Source: Nocardia terrae
GTDB lineage: Bacteria > Actinomycetota > Actinomycetes > Mycobacteriales > Mycobacteriaceae
Direction of reading: 5' to 3'
DNA: 64,000 bases
NCBI RefSeq assembly: GCF_009760405.1
Contig: NZ_WRPP01000001.1
Span: 248,001 to 312,000, forward strand
The notes under the pieces are model-generated. The model did no database searches. It saw only the letters and a program-made list of their open reading frames with translations, and had not been told where the DNA came from. The position numbers were made by a program, and so were the translations under genes. Every line of letters starts with the position of its first letter. Positions within the stretch are counted from its first letter, which is position 1. Below are positions 8,091 to 16,553 of the stretch, in pieces.

Positions 8091-9333
8091 CCGCCGGACG
8101 GGTGCGCAGCCGGTAGACCAGACAGCCGACGATGATCGCGTACACGATCACGTAGCAGTTCAACAGAATCTGCGAAATCGGCCAGGACGGCGGGAACAGG
8201 AACCAGCCGACCACGACCCAGGTGTCGGTCCAGTGGTACGACCACGCCCCGGTGGCCAGATACAGGAACCCGGCGGCCGACCACCAGCGCGGGTCGGCCT
8301 CGGCCCGGTGAACCAGATAGACGAACAAGGGCAGGAACCAGACCCAGTGGTGGTTCCAGGAGAACGGCGACACCACGCACGAGGTCAGCCCCGCCAGCGT
8401 CACGGTGAGCAGCTTCTCGCCGCGGTTGTGCAGCTCCGCGGCGAGCAGCAGCCCGCCGATCGCGATCGGCACCGCGAACAGCAGCCACAGCCATTGCGGC
8501 ACTTGATGATCGGTGAGATGGGCGATGGTCCCGCGCAGCGACTGGTTGGCGGGCTGGGTATCGGGCGCGATGCGGTCGGACTGGAAGAACGTCTTGGTCC
8601 AGTACTGCTTCGAATCCGAGGGCAGCACCGCCCAGGCCAGCACGATGGTCGCGACGAACGTGGTCGCCGCGGTCACCGCCGTCCGCCACTGCCGCAACAC
8701 CAGGAACTGCGCCACGAAATACAGCGGCACCAGCTTGATACCGGCCGCCAATCCGACTCCGATACCGCGTATCCGGCTGTGTTCCGGGCGGGAGAAGTCC
8801 CACAGGATCAGTGCCATCAACACGAGATTGATCTGCCCGTAGTACAGCGTGGTGCGCACCGGCTCGAGGAACATGACCGTCGCCGTCAGCAGTGCGCTGA
8901 TCCCCGCGAGCCGCCACGTCAACCGGTACCCGAGTACACGCCAGCACAACAGGACACACACGTAGAGCGCGCAGATGTTCAGTGCCAGCCAGGTATTGGT
9001 GACGGACTCGAACGGAATGCCCAGGATCGGCAGGAAGATCAGCGTCGAGAACGGCGTGTAGGTGTAGGACAGGTCGCGATGGGTGGTCTCGGTGTAGAGC
9101 GGATGGTCGTTGTAGATCTTCCACGCGCCGTCGCGGTAGATGTGCACATCGAAGCCGCCCGCCAGGAAGCCCACCTGGTCCAGCCACGGATCCACCGTCA
9201 GGAAGATCAGCACCAGTGACAGCACCGCGCCGAAAACCAGCACGAACAGCGTCCTCCGGTTCCGTATCGGCGGTGATACGCGGGAATCCGCAACGACTGC
9301 ACGGTCTTCCGTTCTTGCACCGATCAAGAGCAA
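8077..9333 (-). CDS. GT87-family polytopic glycosyltransferase (mannosyltransferase-like)
   Basis: About 418 residues with 9-11 hydrophobic segments. The first membrane helix is followed by an extracytoplasmic loop with GGFDVHIYRDGAWKIY, and the Asp in this loop is the usual general base of GT-C enzymes. DUF2029/GT87 members in actinomycetes include PimE and other polyprenyl-phosphomannose-dependent mannosyltransferases of lipomannan synthesis. That role is an inference here. The start is TTG 9333 or, better spaced from GAGGTGGG, TTG 9327. It stands alone, convergent to the tautomerase. Confidence 0.78.
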   Translation of the reverse strand: MLLIGARTEDRAVVADSRVSPPIRNRRTLFVLVFGAVLSLVLIFLTVDPWLDQVGFLAGGFDVHIYRDGAWKIYNDHPLYTETTHRDLSYTYTPFSTLIFLPILGIPFESVTNTWLALNICALYVCVLLCWRVLGYRLTWRLAGISALLTATVMFLEPVRTTLYYGQINLVLMALILWDFSRPEHSRIRGIGVGLAAGIKLVPLYFVAQFLVLRQWRTAVTAATTFVATIVLAWAVLPSDSKQYWTKTFFQSDRIAPDTQPANQSLRGTIAHLTDHQVPQWLWLLFAVPIAIGGLLLAAELHNRGEKLLTVTLAGLTSCVVSPFSWNHHWVWFLPLFVYLVHRAEADPRWWSAAGFLYLATGAWSYHWTDTWVVVGWFLFPPSWPISQILLNCYVIVYAIIVGCLVYRLRTRPAVSTG

Positions 9334-9440
9334 CCCACCTCAGATGTGCGATACCACCCTGTCGAGCTCCATAAACCGCTGAACGCGAAAGGCTTCAGCC
9401 TGCCCGCTGTGCACCCTACCGCGCTCGACGAGCACTCTTG

Positions 9441-10310
9441 TCACGTGCCCGACCGCGTGGTCTGGAGTGATAGGCGGCGGGTATTGGCCACGATGGCGTC
9501 GGCGAGCGCCTGCTCCGGATCCGACAGGCGCGTGCGGCGCTGCATGAGAACGAAATCCAGATCGCCCAATTCGGGCAGTCTGGGGTCCGCGAGTGGTATC
9601 AACCCCTCGGGCAGCACACCCGCGGCGTGCACGATGACCCCGAGCCCGGCCAGCGCCGCGGCCCGCAGTCCGAGCAGGCTGTCGCTGACGCAGGTCACCC
9701 GGCACGTCCGGCCCGCGTGCTTCAGCGCTCGCAGCGCCATCTGCCTGGTCAGACTCGGCTTCGGATAGGTGATCAAAGGCACGGGATCATCGAATTCCGT
9801 TGTGGCCGAACGCCCCGCCCACACCAGCCGATCCCGCCACAGCAGCGTGCCGTGCCGCTCGCCGGGCAGCCGCTTGCCGAAGACCAGATCCAGCTCACCG
9901 GCGGCCATGCGGGACTTGAGGTTCTCGCTGAGCCCGACGGTGAGCTCCAGATCCACGCCGGGATGCGAGCGCTGGAACTCCACCAGGATGTCGGGCAGCT
10001 CCCGGGCCATCACATCGTCGGACGCGCCCAGGCGGATCAGGCCGGTGAGCGTGGAGCCGGAGAAGTATGCCTGCGCCTGGGCCTGCGCGTCGAGGATGGC
10101 GCGGGCGAAGCCGATCATGGCCGCGCCGTCGGCGGTCAGCGCCAGATTGCGGGTGTCGCGCCGGAACAGCGCGCGTCCCGCGGCCTGCTCGAGCCGGGCG
10201 ATGTGACCGCTCACCGTGGACTGGCGCAGACCCAGCGCACGGCCCGCGGCGGTGAAGCCACCGGCCCGCTCGACGGCGAGAAAAGTGTTTAGCAGCTCGG
10301 GTTCGAACAC
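9441..10310 (-). CDS. LysR-family transcriptional regulator
   Basis: 289 residues. The winged helix is at the N-terminus ([46 protein letters not shown]), followed by the linker helix and a periplasmic-binding-like effector domain from about residue 90. It starts at GTG 10308-10310. It is divergent from the transporter gene at 10394, and the 83-bp gap contains a repeated 11-mer, so it most likely controls that transporter in response to the transported compound. Confidence 0.88.
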   Translation of the reverse strand: MFEPELLNTFLAVERAGGFTAAGRALGLRQSTVSGHIARLEQAAGRALFRRDTRNLALTADGAAMIGFARAILDAQAQAQAYFSGSTLTGLIRLGASDDVMARELPDILVEFQRSHPGVDLELTVGLSENLKSRMAAGELDLVFGKRLPGERHGTLLWRDRLVWAGRSATTEFDDPVPLITYPKPSLTRQMALRALKHAGRTCRVTCVSDSLLGLRAAALAGLGVIVHAAGVLPEGLIPLADPRLPELGDLDFVLMQRRTRLSDPEQALADAIVANTRRLSLQTTRSGT

Positions 10311-10325
10311 GGAGTAATTATCACG

Positions 10326-10367
10326 TATCGCGATCGTAGATATCGGATCGAACGACTATCGCGATCG
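10326..10367. promoter_or_regulatory. LysR-box region with repeated TATCGCGATCG
   Basis: TATCGCGATCG occurs at 10326-10336 and again at 10357-10367, 31 bp apart (about three helical turns). CGCG/GATC-type symmetric sequence lies between (CGATC...GATCG). Two same-face sites between divergent LysR and target genes are the usual arrangement of recognition and activation sites. Confidence 0.6.
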
Positions 10368-10393
10368 GTGTCGGGCACCCTACCGTCGAACGC

Positions 10394-11413
10394 GTGCAGC
10401 TACTGGCCAAACTCCGCATCGACTCCTTCATGCTGGGCATCCTCGCCACCGTGGCGCTGGCGGCCCTGCTGCCCGCGCGCGGCGGCGCGGCCGAAGTCCT
10501 GGACTGGGCCGTGAAGATCGCCATCGCGGTGCTGTTCCTGCTCTACGGCGCGCGCCTGGAACCGCGCGAGGCGCTGGCCGGACTGCGGCACTGGCGACTG
10601 CACGCCACTGTGCTGAGCGCCACCTTCGTGCTGTTCCCGCTGCTGGGCCTGGCGCTGCGGCTGCTGGTGCCCTCGGTGCTCACGCAGGACCTGTACACCG
10701 GTGTGCTGTTCCTGTGCCTGGTGCCCTCGACCGTGCAGTCCTCCATCGCCTTCACCTCGATGGCGCGCGGCAATGTGGCCGGTGCGGTGGTCAGCGCCTC
10801 GCTGTCCAACCTGATCGGCGTCTTCGCGACCCCGCTGCTGGTGATGGCGCTGATGAATACCACCGCGGGCGTGCGGGTTTCGCCGTCGGCGCTGCTGGCG
10901 ATCGTGGTGCAGTTGCTGCTGCCGTTCCTGGCGGGCCAGCTGCTGCGTCCGCATCTGGGCTGGGTGCTCGCCCATCCGGCGGCGACCAAGACCGTGGACC
11001 GGGGGTCGGTGTACCTGGTCGTGTACTCGGCCTTCAGTGCCGGTGTGACAGAAGGCATCTGGCACGGGCTCTCCGCGCGGGTGCTCATCTCCACGGCCCT
11101 GGTCTGCGCCGCGCTGCTGGCGATCGTCCTGACCCTCACCTCACTGGTCAGCCGGCTGCTGGGCTTCTCCCGCGAGGACGGCATCGTGGTGACCTTCTGC
11201 GGTTCGAAGAAGAGCCTGGCGACCGGTCTGCCCATGGCCTCGGTGCTGTTCGCCGGTCACCCGGTGGGCCTGATCGTGCTGCCGCTCATGCTCTTTCACC
11301 AGATCCAGCTGTTCACCTGCGCGGCGCTGGCCCAGCGCTACGCCCGGCAGGCGGAGCGCACGCCGCCCGCAACCGCAACGCCGCAAGCGGAACAAATCCC
11401 GGCCCCTCGGTAG
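10394..11413 (+). CDS. SBF-like (bile acid:sodium symporter family) transporter
   Basis: 339 residues with about nine or ten membrane helices. Typical features are KIAIAVLFLLYGARLEPREAL, the conserved LVPSTVQSSIAFTSMARGN segment and FCGSKKSLATGLPMASVLF. These match the YfeH/PF13593 branch, thought to move organic anions with sodium. The start is GTG 10394. It is divergent from, and probably regulated by, the LysR protein. The hydrophilic tail (residues about 310-339) overlaps the convergent truncated-haemoglobin gene by 101 bp. Confidence 0.82.
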   Translation: MQLLAKLRIDSFMLGILATVALAALLPARGGAAEVLDWAVKIAIAVLFLLYGARLEPREALAGLRHWRLHATVLSATFVLFPLLGLALRLLVPSVLTQDLYTGVLFLCLVPSTVQSSIAFTSMARGNVAGAVVSASLSNLIGVFATPLLVMALMNTTAGVRVSPSALLAIVVQLLLPFLAGQLLRPHLGWVLAHPAATKTVDRGSVYLVVYSAFSAGVTEGIWHGLSARVLISTALVCAALLAIVLTLTSLVSRLLGFSREDGIVVTFCGSKKSLATGLPMASVLFAGHPVGLIVLPLMLFHQIQLFTCAALAQRYARQAERTPPATATPQAEQIPAPR

Positions 11414-11804
11414 TGGCCGACCCGTCCGCCCCGGTCATCCGCTTCGACATCGACACCGCGATCCGCTCGCCTTGCGCCTTGGCCCGGTCCGCGTTCGGCC
11501 CGGCATAGCGCCCATCCACCGCCGCGTGCCACAACTGCACCCATCGCCCGAAATCCTCGGCGGTCAATGCCCGCGCCGCATGCAGTGCCGCGTGCGGCGC
11601 CATGGCATTGCGCTTGTACTCGGCCGTCCGGAACAGCGCCCGCTCCCAGAAATCCCCGATCCGCGGCAGGTGCACATCCAGATCGGTCCCGGCGATCTCG
11701 GTGAAGAACGGCCCGATCAGCGGATCCGCGAACGCCTCGACATAGAACCGCCGCAACAGTTCGTCCAGGTCCGCCCGGCCGCGAATATCCCGTCGATCGC
11801 CCAT
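11313..11804 (-). CDS. Group III truncated haemoglobin
   Basis: 163 residues; residues about 10-125 are globin. Recognisable segments are LLRRFYVEAFADPLIGPFFTEI (helices A-C), LPRIGDFWERALF, the proximal-His region PHAALHAARALTAEDFGRWVQLWHAAVD, and the C-terminal helix with RIAVSMSKRM. This is the group III (Ctb-like) pattern. Possible roles are oxygen or NO chemistry; none is shown here. A Pro/Arg/Ala-rich tail of about 35 residues overlaps the transporter gene and is probably not part of the fold. The downstream alpha/beta hydrolase gene lies five bases upstream of its ATG in the same orientation. Confidence 0.8.
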   Translation of the reverse strand: MGDRRDIRGRADLDELLRRFYVEAFADPLIGPFFTEIAGTDLDVHLPRIGDFWERALFRTAEYKRNAMAPHAALHAARALTAEDFGRWVQLWHAAVDGRYAGPNADRAKAQGERIAVSMSKRMTGADGSATTEGPGFVPLAALRLRAACAPPAGRSAGPAPRR

Positions 11805-11808
11805 GGAC

Positions 11809-12540
11809 TCACGCTAACGCGCGATGCGGGCTCGGCGCTGTCGACTGAATTACAGCTCGGCCCAGGGGATTTTCGCCCTCGGCCAGCAGGATCGCGGCGA
11901 CCGCTTCCGGGTCCTCGCCCATGGCGTCGTGCCCGGTCGGCAGGTCGTGAACCAGCCAGCCGGGATCGGCCGCGAGCCGGGCGCGCTGGGCCGCGAACGG
12001 CGTCCGATCCTCCCACCCCGCGCAGTAGACGAACTCCCGGCGTGCGACCCGGTCGACCTCGCCGGTCAGCCGAACCCGCTGGAAGAAGGTGGCGAGCGGA
12101 TGCGGCCGCCGCCGCGGATCGCCGCCGAGCGTGGGCTGGACCGTATTGCCGGTGTCCGCCGCGCCCGCGGAGATCAGCTCCCGGAAGAACTCGTTCGTCT
12201 CCGACCACCACGATTCGCCGTCGCGCGGAACGAACGCGTCCAGATACACCAGGCGCGAAACCCGGCCGCGTGCCCGATCGGCAGCCACGGTGATCACCAT
12301 CCCGCCGTAGCTGTGGCCGACCAGCGTCACGTCGGTGAGCCCGTCTCGATCGAAGACCCGCAGCACGTCATCGACATGCGTGTCCAGATTGATCGCCGCC
12401 GTCGCCCGGTCGTCGTCCGCGCCCAGCCCGCTCAATGTCAATGCGTGCACGGTGTGCCCGGCCCGCTCCAACAGCGGTGCCACCCCGTCGTAGACCCACG
12501 CACCCTTCCAACCACCCGGCACCAGAACGAATGTCGTCAT
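11809..12540 (-). CDS. Alpha/beta hydrolase (esterase-like)
   Basis: 243 residues beginning MTTFVLVPGGWKGAWVY. The strand 1/oxyanion segment is LVPGGWKG, the nucleophile elbow is GHSYGG (Ser near residue 96), and the catalytic His is in PTGHDAMGEDP. This is the PF12697-type fold close to actinomycete salicylate-esterase-like proteins. It starts at ATG 12540. It precedes the truncated haemoglobin gene by a few bases, so both may be one transcript. Confidence 0.85.
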   Translation of the reverse strand: MTTFVLVPGGWKGAWVYDGVAPLLERAGHTVHALTLSGLGADDDRATAAINLDTHVDDVLRVFDRDGLTDVTLVGHSYGGMVITVAADRARGRVSRLVYLDAFVPRDGESWWSETNEFFRELISAGAADTGNTVQPTLGGDPRRRPHPLATFFQRVRLTGEVDRVARREFVYCAGWEDRTPFAAQRARLAADPGWLVHDLPTGHDAMGEDPEAVAAILLAEGENPLGRAVIQSTAPSPHRALA

Positions 12541-12628
12541 GTGTCTCGCCTCCAGCCCATCAACGTCTCTCGGTATGAAGACAGTCTCGCGAGATCACCG
12601 GGTGGCGTGCCACCGATGGAACGCCACC

Positions 12629-13390
12629 TTATGCCTGTTCGCCGCCAGCTTCGTCCCGGCCGGTCGAGGTGGCGAAGAGCGTCGCGAGTGTGCTTGCGAC
12701 AGTGGCGTTCCGGTCGAAGGAGTAGCCCAGATCGCGGGCGTGCCCGTCGAAGAGATGCCAGGTGGAGGAGGTCAGCAAGCGGGCCAGCGTTTCCCGCGCG
12801 GGACGTTCGGAACTCGCCGGGGCGGTGACGTATTGGGAGACGACGCCTTCGACCATGCCGACCACGCCGTAGATCATGGGATGGAACGCTCCGACGTCGA
12901 TGCCGAGAACGGCTGTCCAGGAAGCGAATCGGTGCCACAGGGTATCGGCCACGCGCTGCCGGAAGCTGGTCAGGCTGTCGGGGCCCGGGTGCCCGGGCAG
13001 CGGGCCGAGCTGGGCGAAGCGGTAGAGATTGGGATGGTCGGAAGTCCAGCTCACCACCGTGAGCATGACCGCGAAGATGATGTCCTCGGCCGTCTGCGCG
13101 GGGTCCAGCACCAGGATCGCTTCCAGCTCCGACAGGTAATGGTCGAACACCAGCTCCCGGGCGCGGGCGTCGAGGTCCTCGCGATTGCGGAACTGGCGGT
13201 AGACGACCGAACGGGCCAGGCCGGCCCGGTCGGCGATCTGCTGGGTGGAGATGTCCGCGCCGGGCTCGTTCTCCTCGAGCAGCGCGATGAGCGCCTCGAG
13301 GATGGCGGTGCGGCGCGCGGTGTTGTGCTCGTCCCACCGCTGACCACCCGAGCGCCTGCGGTGCGGTCGCAGATGAGGGGGTGGTTTCAC
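12629..13390 (-). CDS. TetR-family regulator, P450-linked
   Basis: About 253 residues starting at GTG 13388-13390, only nine bases after the stop of the P450 gene at 13400. The DNA-binding domain is RRTAILEALIALLEEN...STQQIADRAGLARSVVYRQFRNREDL, with a basic N-terminal extension. The long C-terminal domain is helical (LTVVSWTSDHPNLYRF). Co-transcription with the P450 and the inverted repeat upstream of that gene suggest feedback control of the operon. Confidence 0.85.
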   Translation of the reverse strand: MKPPPHLRPHRRRSGGQRWDEHNTARRTAILEALIALLEENEPGADISTQQIADRAGLARSVVYRQFRNREDLDARARELVFDHYLSELEAILVLDPAQTAEDIIFAVMLTVVSWTSDHPNLYRFAQLGPLPGHPGPDSLTSFRQRVADTLWHRFASWTAVLGIDVGAFHPMIYGVVGMVEGVVSQYVTAPASSERPARETLARLLTSSTWHLFDGHARDLGYSFDRNATVASTLATLFATSTGRDEAGGEQA

Positions 13391-13399
13391 GGGATTCGA

Positions 13400-14920
13400 C
13401 TATACGGCGGTGTCGGCCGGATGAGCCTCCGCCAGGAAGCGGGGACGCATCGGCAGCGGACCGTCGGGGCCGCCGGTGAAGGAGATCTGCCGGCGGACGC
13501 GGTCGGGCCGGACCGCGTCGAACTCCAGCTGCTGGGCGAAGGTCGCGACCACCAGCGCCGCCTCCATGCTCGCGAAACTCGAAGCCACGCACATGCGTTT
13601 GCCCGCGCCGAAGGGGATGGCGGCCCGTTTCTGCTCGCGCGCGAGATGCTCGGGCAGGAAGCGGCTCGGATCGAACTCCTCGGGGCGGTCCCAGACTCCC
13701 TGATGATGGTGCAGCGCGTGCAGGATGACCGCGACCGTGGTTCCGGGTTTGATCTCGTAGCCACCCAGATTGTCGTAATCCTTTGCGGTCCTGGCCAATC
13801 CGATGACCGGCGGCAGCAGCCGCATGGTCTCCGCCACGACCGCCTGCGTCCACGGCAGCCGTTCGAGATCCTCGGCCGTCGCGGCCCGGTCGCCCAGCAC
13901 CGCCCGCACCTCGACCCGCAGCCGCTCCCGGGCCTCGGGATGCTCGGCGAGCAGCTGCCACACCCAGCTCAAAGCCGTTGCCGTGGTTTCCATTCCGGCC
14001 CCGATGAAGGTCATGAGCTCGTCGTGGATCTCCTGATCGCTGTAGCGGTAGCCGGTTTCGGGATCCTCGGCATCCATCAGCAGGGCCAGCAGATTGTCCT
14101 TGCGCGCGATCCGCCCGCTGCGATGGTCGGCGATGAGCCCGTCCACCACCCGCTCGGCGTGGCGCAGATCCCGCATGGCCCGCGGCTCGATCACCCAGCC
14201 CGCGGCCCGCATGATGCGCAGGGGCACACGGGAATTGGCGGCATCGCCGCGCCGCTGCAGCACCCAGGCCGAGATGTTGTGCAGCGGATGGCTGAGGTTG
14301 GTCATGAACCCGCGCCCGAAGAACCGCAGCAGCCGCTCCAGCACCACCTCGGACATGGGCCCGGTGATATCGGTGCCGAACATGGTGCGCGAGGTGACAT
14401 CCAGGGTGAGCCGGTTCATCTCGGCCCCCACATCGACGATCCCGTCGTCGGCGGCGGAGTCGCGAATGCGCGCCACCGCGTCCCGCGCGGCCGCCACCAT
14501 CACCGGTGCGAAGCCGTCCACATTGCGCTTGGCGAAGATCGGCTGCACCAGCCGCCGATTGCGTTGCCACTGTTCGTCATCGAAGTCGGTGACCAGCCCG
14601 CGTCCGAACGCCACCGCGAGCATGTCGTATTCGGGACTCTTCGCGTAGTTGTTCTGATTGTTGACCAGGACGTGCCGCACCAGCTCCGGGCTGCGCACGA
14701 TGACGAATCGCGCGAAGGGCACCCGCGCGACCATGACGTCGTCCGCGCCGGGCAGGGTCGTCGCGTAGTCGAGCACGGTGTGATCGCGGACCCGCGGAAG
14801 GATCCGGAGGGCCAGTCGCCAGGATTCCAGCCAGCCGACCTTCGTGTCGTGCCAGCGGATGAAGGTCGGAGCCCATGTGGGCGGGTGCAGGGCAGTCGGA
14901 GAAGCAGAGCTATCGGCCAT
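13400..14920 (-). CDS. Cytochrome P450
   Basis: About 506 residues, longer than soluble CYP105-type enzymes and closer to the fatty-acid/steroid-hydroxylase-like group. The I-helix reads FIGAGMETTATAL, the K-helix ETMRLLPP, and the haem loop IPFGAGKRMCVAS with the Cys ligand near residue 444. I place the start at ATG 14918-14920 (MADSSASP) with AAGGGGG upstream; the frame is open to 15058, but that part would cover the operator. It forms an operon with the TetR gene downstream. The substrate is unknown. Confidence 0.85.
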   Translation of the reverse strand: MADSSASPTALHPPTWAPTFIRWHDTKVGWLESWRLALRILPRVRDHTVLDYATTLPGADDVMVARVPFARFVIVRSPELVRHVLVNNQNNYAKSPEYDMLAVAFGRGLVTDFDDEQWQRNRRLVQPIFAKRNVDGFAPVMVAAARDAVARIRDSAADDGIVDVGAEMNRLTLDVTSRTMFGTDITGPMSEVVLERLLRFFGRGFMTNLSHPLHNISAWVLQRRGDAANSRVPLRIMRAAGWVIEPRAMRDLRHAERVVDGLIADHRSGRIARKDNLLALLMDAEDPETGYRYSDQEIHDELMTFIGAGMETTATALSWVWQLLAEHPEARERLRVEVRAVLGDRAATAEDLERLPWTQAVVAETMRLLPPVIGLARTAKDYDNLGGYEIKPGTTVAVILHALHHHQGVWDRPEEFDPSRFLPEHLAREQKRAAIPFGAGKRMCVASSFASMEAALVVATFAQQLEFDAVRPDRVRRQISFTGGPDGPLPMRPRFLAEAHPADTAV

Positions 14921-14951
14921 ATCGCGGCCCCCTTGCCGAGCGAATATGAGA

Positions 14952-14985
14952 CATGCTGTCCCACTCAAAGTAGTGAGACAGCATG
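14952..14985. promoter_or_regulatory. Inverted repeat operator upstream of P450-TetR operon
   Basis: CATGCTGTCCCACT, a 6-bp spacer, then AGTGAGACAGCATG: 14-bp arms with one mismatch. It lies about 32-65 bp upstream of the P450 start codon, between that gene and the NCS2 permease gene, and is the likely site of the co-transcribed TetR regulator. Confidence 0.78.
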
Positions 14986-15017
14986 CCCCAGTCAATGCCC
15001 TCGGCCCGCGCAAAGAC

Positions 15018-16424
15018 TCAATGCGTACCGGCGGTGACCTCGCCGCGTTTGCCCGCACCCCAATGGTTGAAGACCAGGTTCAGCACGAAGACCACGATCA
15101 CCGCCGAGGTGATCGGGCTGCCCGCGATCATCTGGAAGTTGGCCGGGAACTTGGTGTAGATGTTCGGCGCGACCGCCGGCAGCAGCGCCACCGACAGCGT
15201 GACCGCGATGATCAGCATGTTGTTGGTGCCCTCGAACTGCACCTTGTGCAGCACCCGCAACCCGACCGCGGTCACCATGGCGAACATGACCGTGGCCGCG
15301 CCGCCGACCACCGGACCCGGCAGCGCGGCAACCACATTGCCGACCTTGGGCACCAGGCCCAGGGCCACCAGGAAGCCACCGCAGACCGCGACCACCCAGC
15401 GGCTGCGCACACCCGTCAAGCCCACCAGACCGACGTTCTCGGCGAAGGCGGTATCGGGGAAGGAGTTCATGAATCCGGCCAGCACCGCGGACAGGCCGTC
15501 GGCGGCGAGACCACGGGCCAGATCGGCCGGTTCCAGCTCCTTGTCGACCATCTCCGACACGGCGACCATGTCGGCGGTGGACTCGGTGAAGGTCACCAGC
15601 ATGACCACGCACATGGAAATGATCGCGCCGATGTGGAATTCGGGCGCACCGAAGGTGAACGGCTTGGAGATGCCGAACCAGGCCGCGGGCCCGACGTTCG
15701 ACATGTCGACCAGGTGCATGGGCCACGCCACCAGCGTGCCGATGGCCATGGAGATCAACACCGCCAGCTGGCTGATCAGCCCCCGCGCGAAGCGGTGGAT
15801 GACCACGATCAACGCGATCACCAGCGCCGCCAGCGCGATGTGCGAGATCTGGCCGTAGTCGGCCGATTTCGGGTCGTCCCCGGCGATCAGCCCGGCATCC
15901 GCGCCGATCAGTGACAAGCCGATCACGCAGATCACGCACCCCGACACCAGCGGTGGGAAGAATCGCACCACCGAGGCGAAGAACCGGGCGATGGCCAGGC
16001 CGAACACGCCCGACACCAGAATCGCGCCGTACACGGTCGGCAGGCCCGCCTCACCGCCGCCGAACTGCTGCGCGATCAGAATCATGGGCGAGACCACGGT
16101 GAACGTCGCGCCCGCGACCACAGGCAGTCGCACACCGAGGATCCGCCCGATCCCCACGGCCTGAATGATCGTGACAATGCCCGAAACCAGCAGATCGGCA
16201 TTGACCAGCAGGCCGATGGTGTGGGCGGGCAGTTTCAGCGCCCCGCCGACCAGCAGTGGGACCGCGACCGCGCCCGCGTACATGATCGCCAGGTGCTGCA
16301 GGCCCAGCAGGACCAGCCGTGGCGGTCTGGGGATTTCGTCGACGGGATGCGGTGGCGGTTTCGGACCGGCCGTGGCGTCACCGTCATCGGGTTTGCGGGA
16401 GGGGCGCGAGAAGCGCATTTGCAT
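15018..16424 (-). CDS. NCS2-family purine/xanthine permease
   Basis: 468 residues with about 14 membrane segments. The N-terminal cytosolic part is Pro-rich. NCS2 signatures are LGLQHLAIMYAGAVAVPLLVGGAL, the strand-crossing region TFTVVSPMILIA, and TFTESTADMVAVSEM with the substrate-contacting Glu, followed by NSFPDTAFAENVGLVGLTGVRSR. This is the xanthine/urate branch rather than the uracil branch. The start is ATG 16422-16424 behind AGGAGG; an ATG two codons later is possible. It is a single gene with no visible operon partner. Confidence 0.87.
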   Translation of the reverse strand: MQMRFSRPSRKPDDGDATAGPKPPPHPVDEIPRPPRLVLLGLQHLAIMYAGAVAVPLLVGGALKLPAHTIGLLVNADLLVSGIVTIIQAVGIGRILGVRLPVVAGATFTVVSPMILIAQQFGGGEAGLPTVYGAILVSGVFGLAIARFFASVVRFFPPLVSGCVICVIGLSLIGADAGLIAGDDPKSADYGQISHIALAALVIALIVVIHRFARGLISQLAVLISMAIGTLVAWPMHLVDMSNVGPAAWFGISKPFTFGAPEFHIGAIISMCVVMLVTFTESTADMVAVSEMVDKELEPADLARGLAADGLSAVLAGFMNSFPDTAFAENVGLVGLTGVRSRWVVAVCGGFLVALGLVPKVGNVVAALPGPVVGGAATVMFAMVTAVGLRVLHKVQFEGTNNMLIIAVTLSVALLPAVAPNIYTKFPANFQMIAGSPITSAVIVVFVLNLVFNHWGAGKRGEVTAGTH

Positions 16425-16553
16425 GAGAAGCCTCCTGGAACACGTGGGCGACGACCAGGCAGGCCGCGACCACGACCCGAATAATGGCGCAGGAAATACC
16501 TGTCCCGCAGCAGATTGTTCGATTGTCCAGCCGTATCGGCGTGCCTAGCGGCC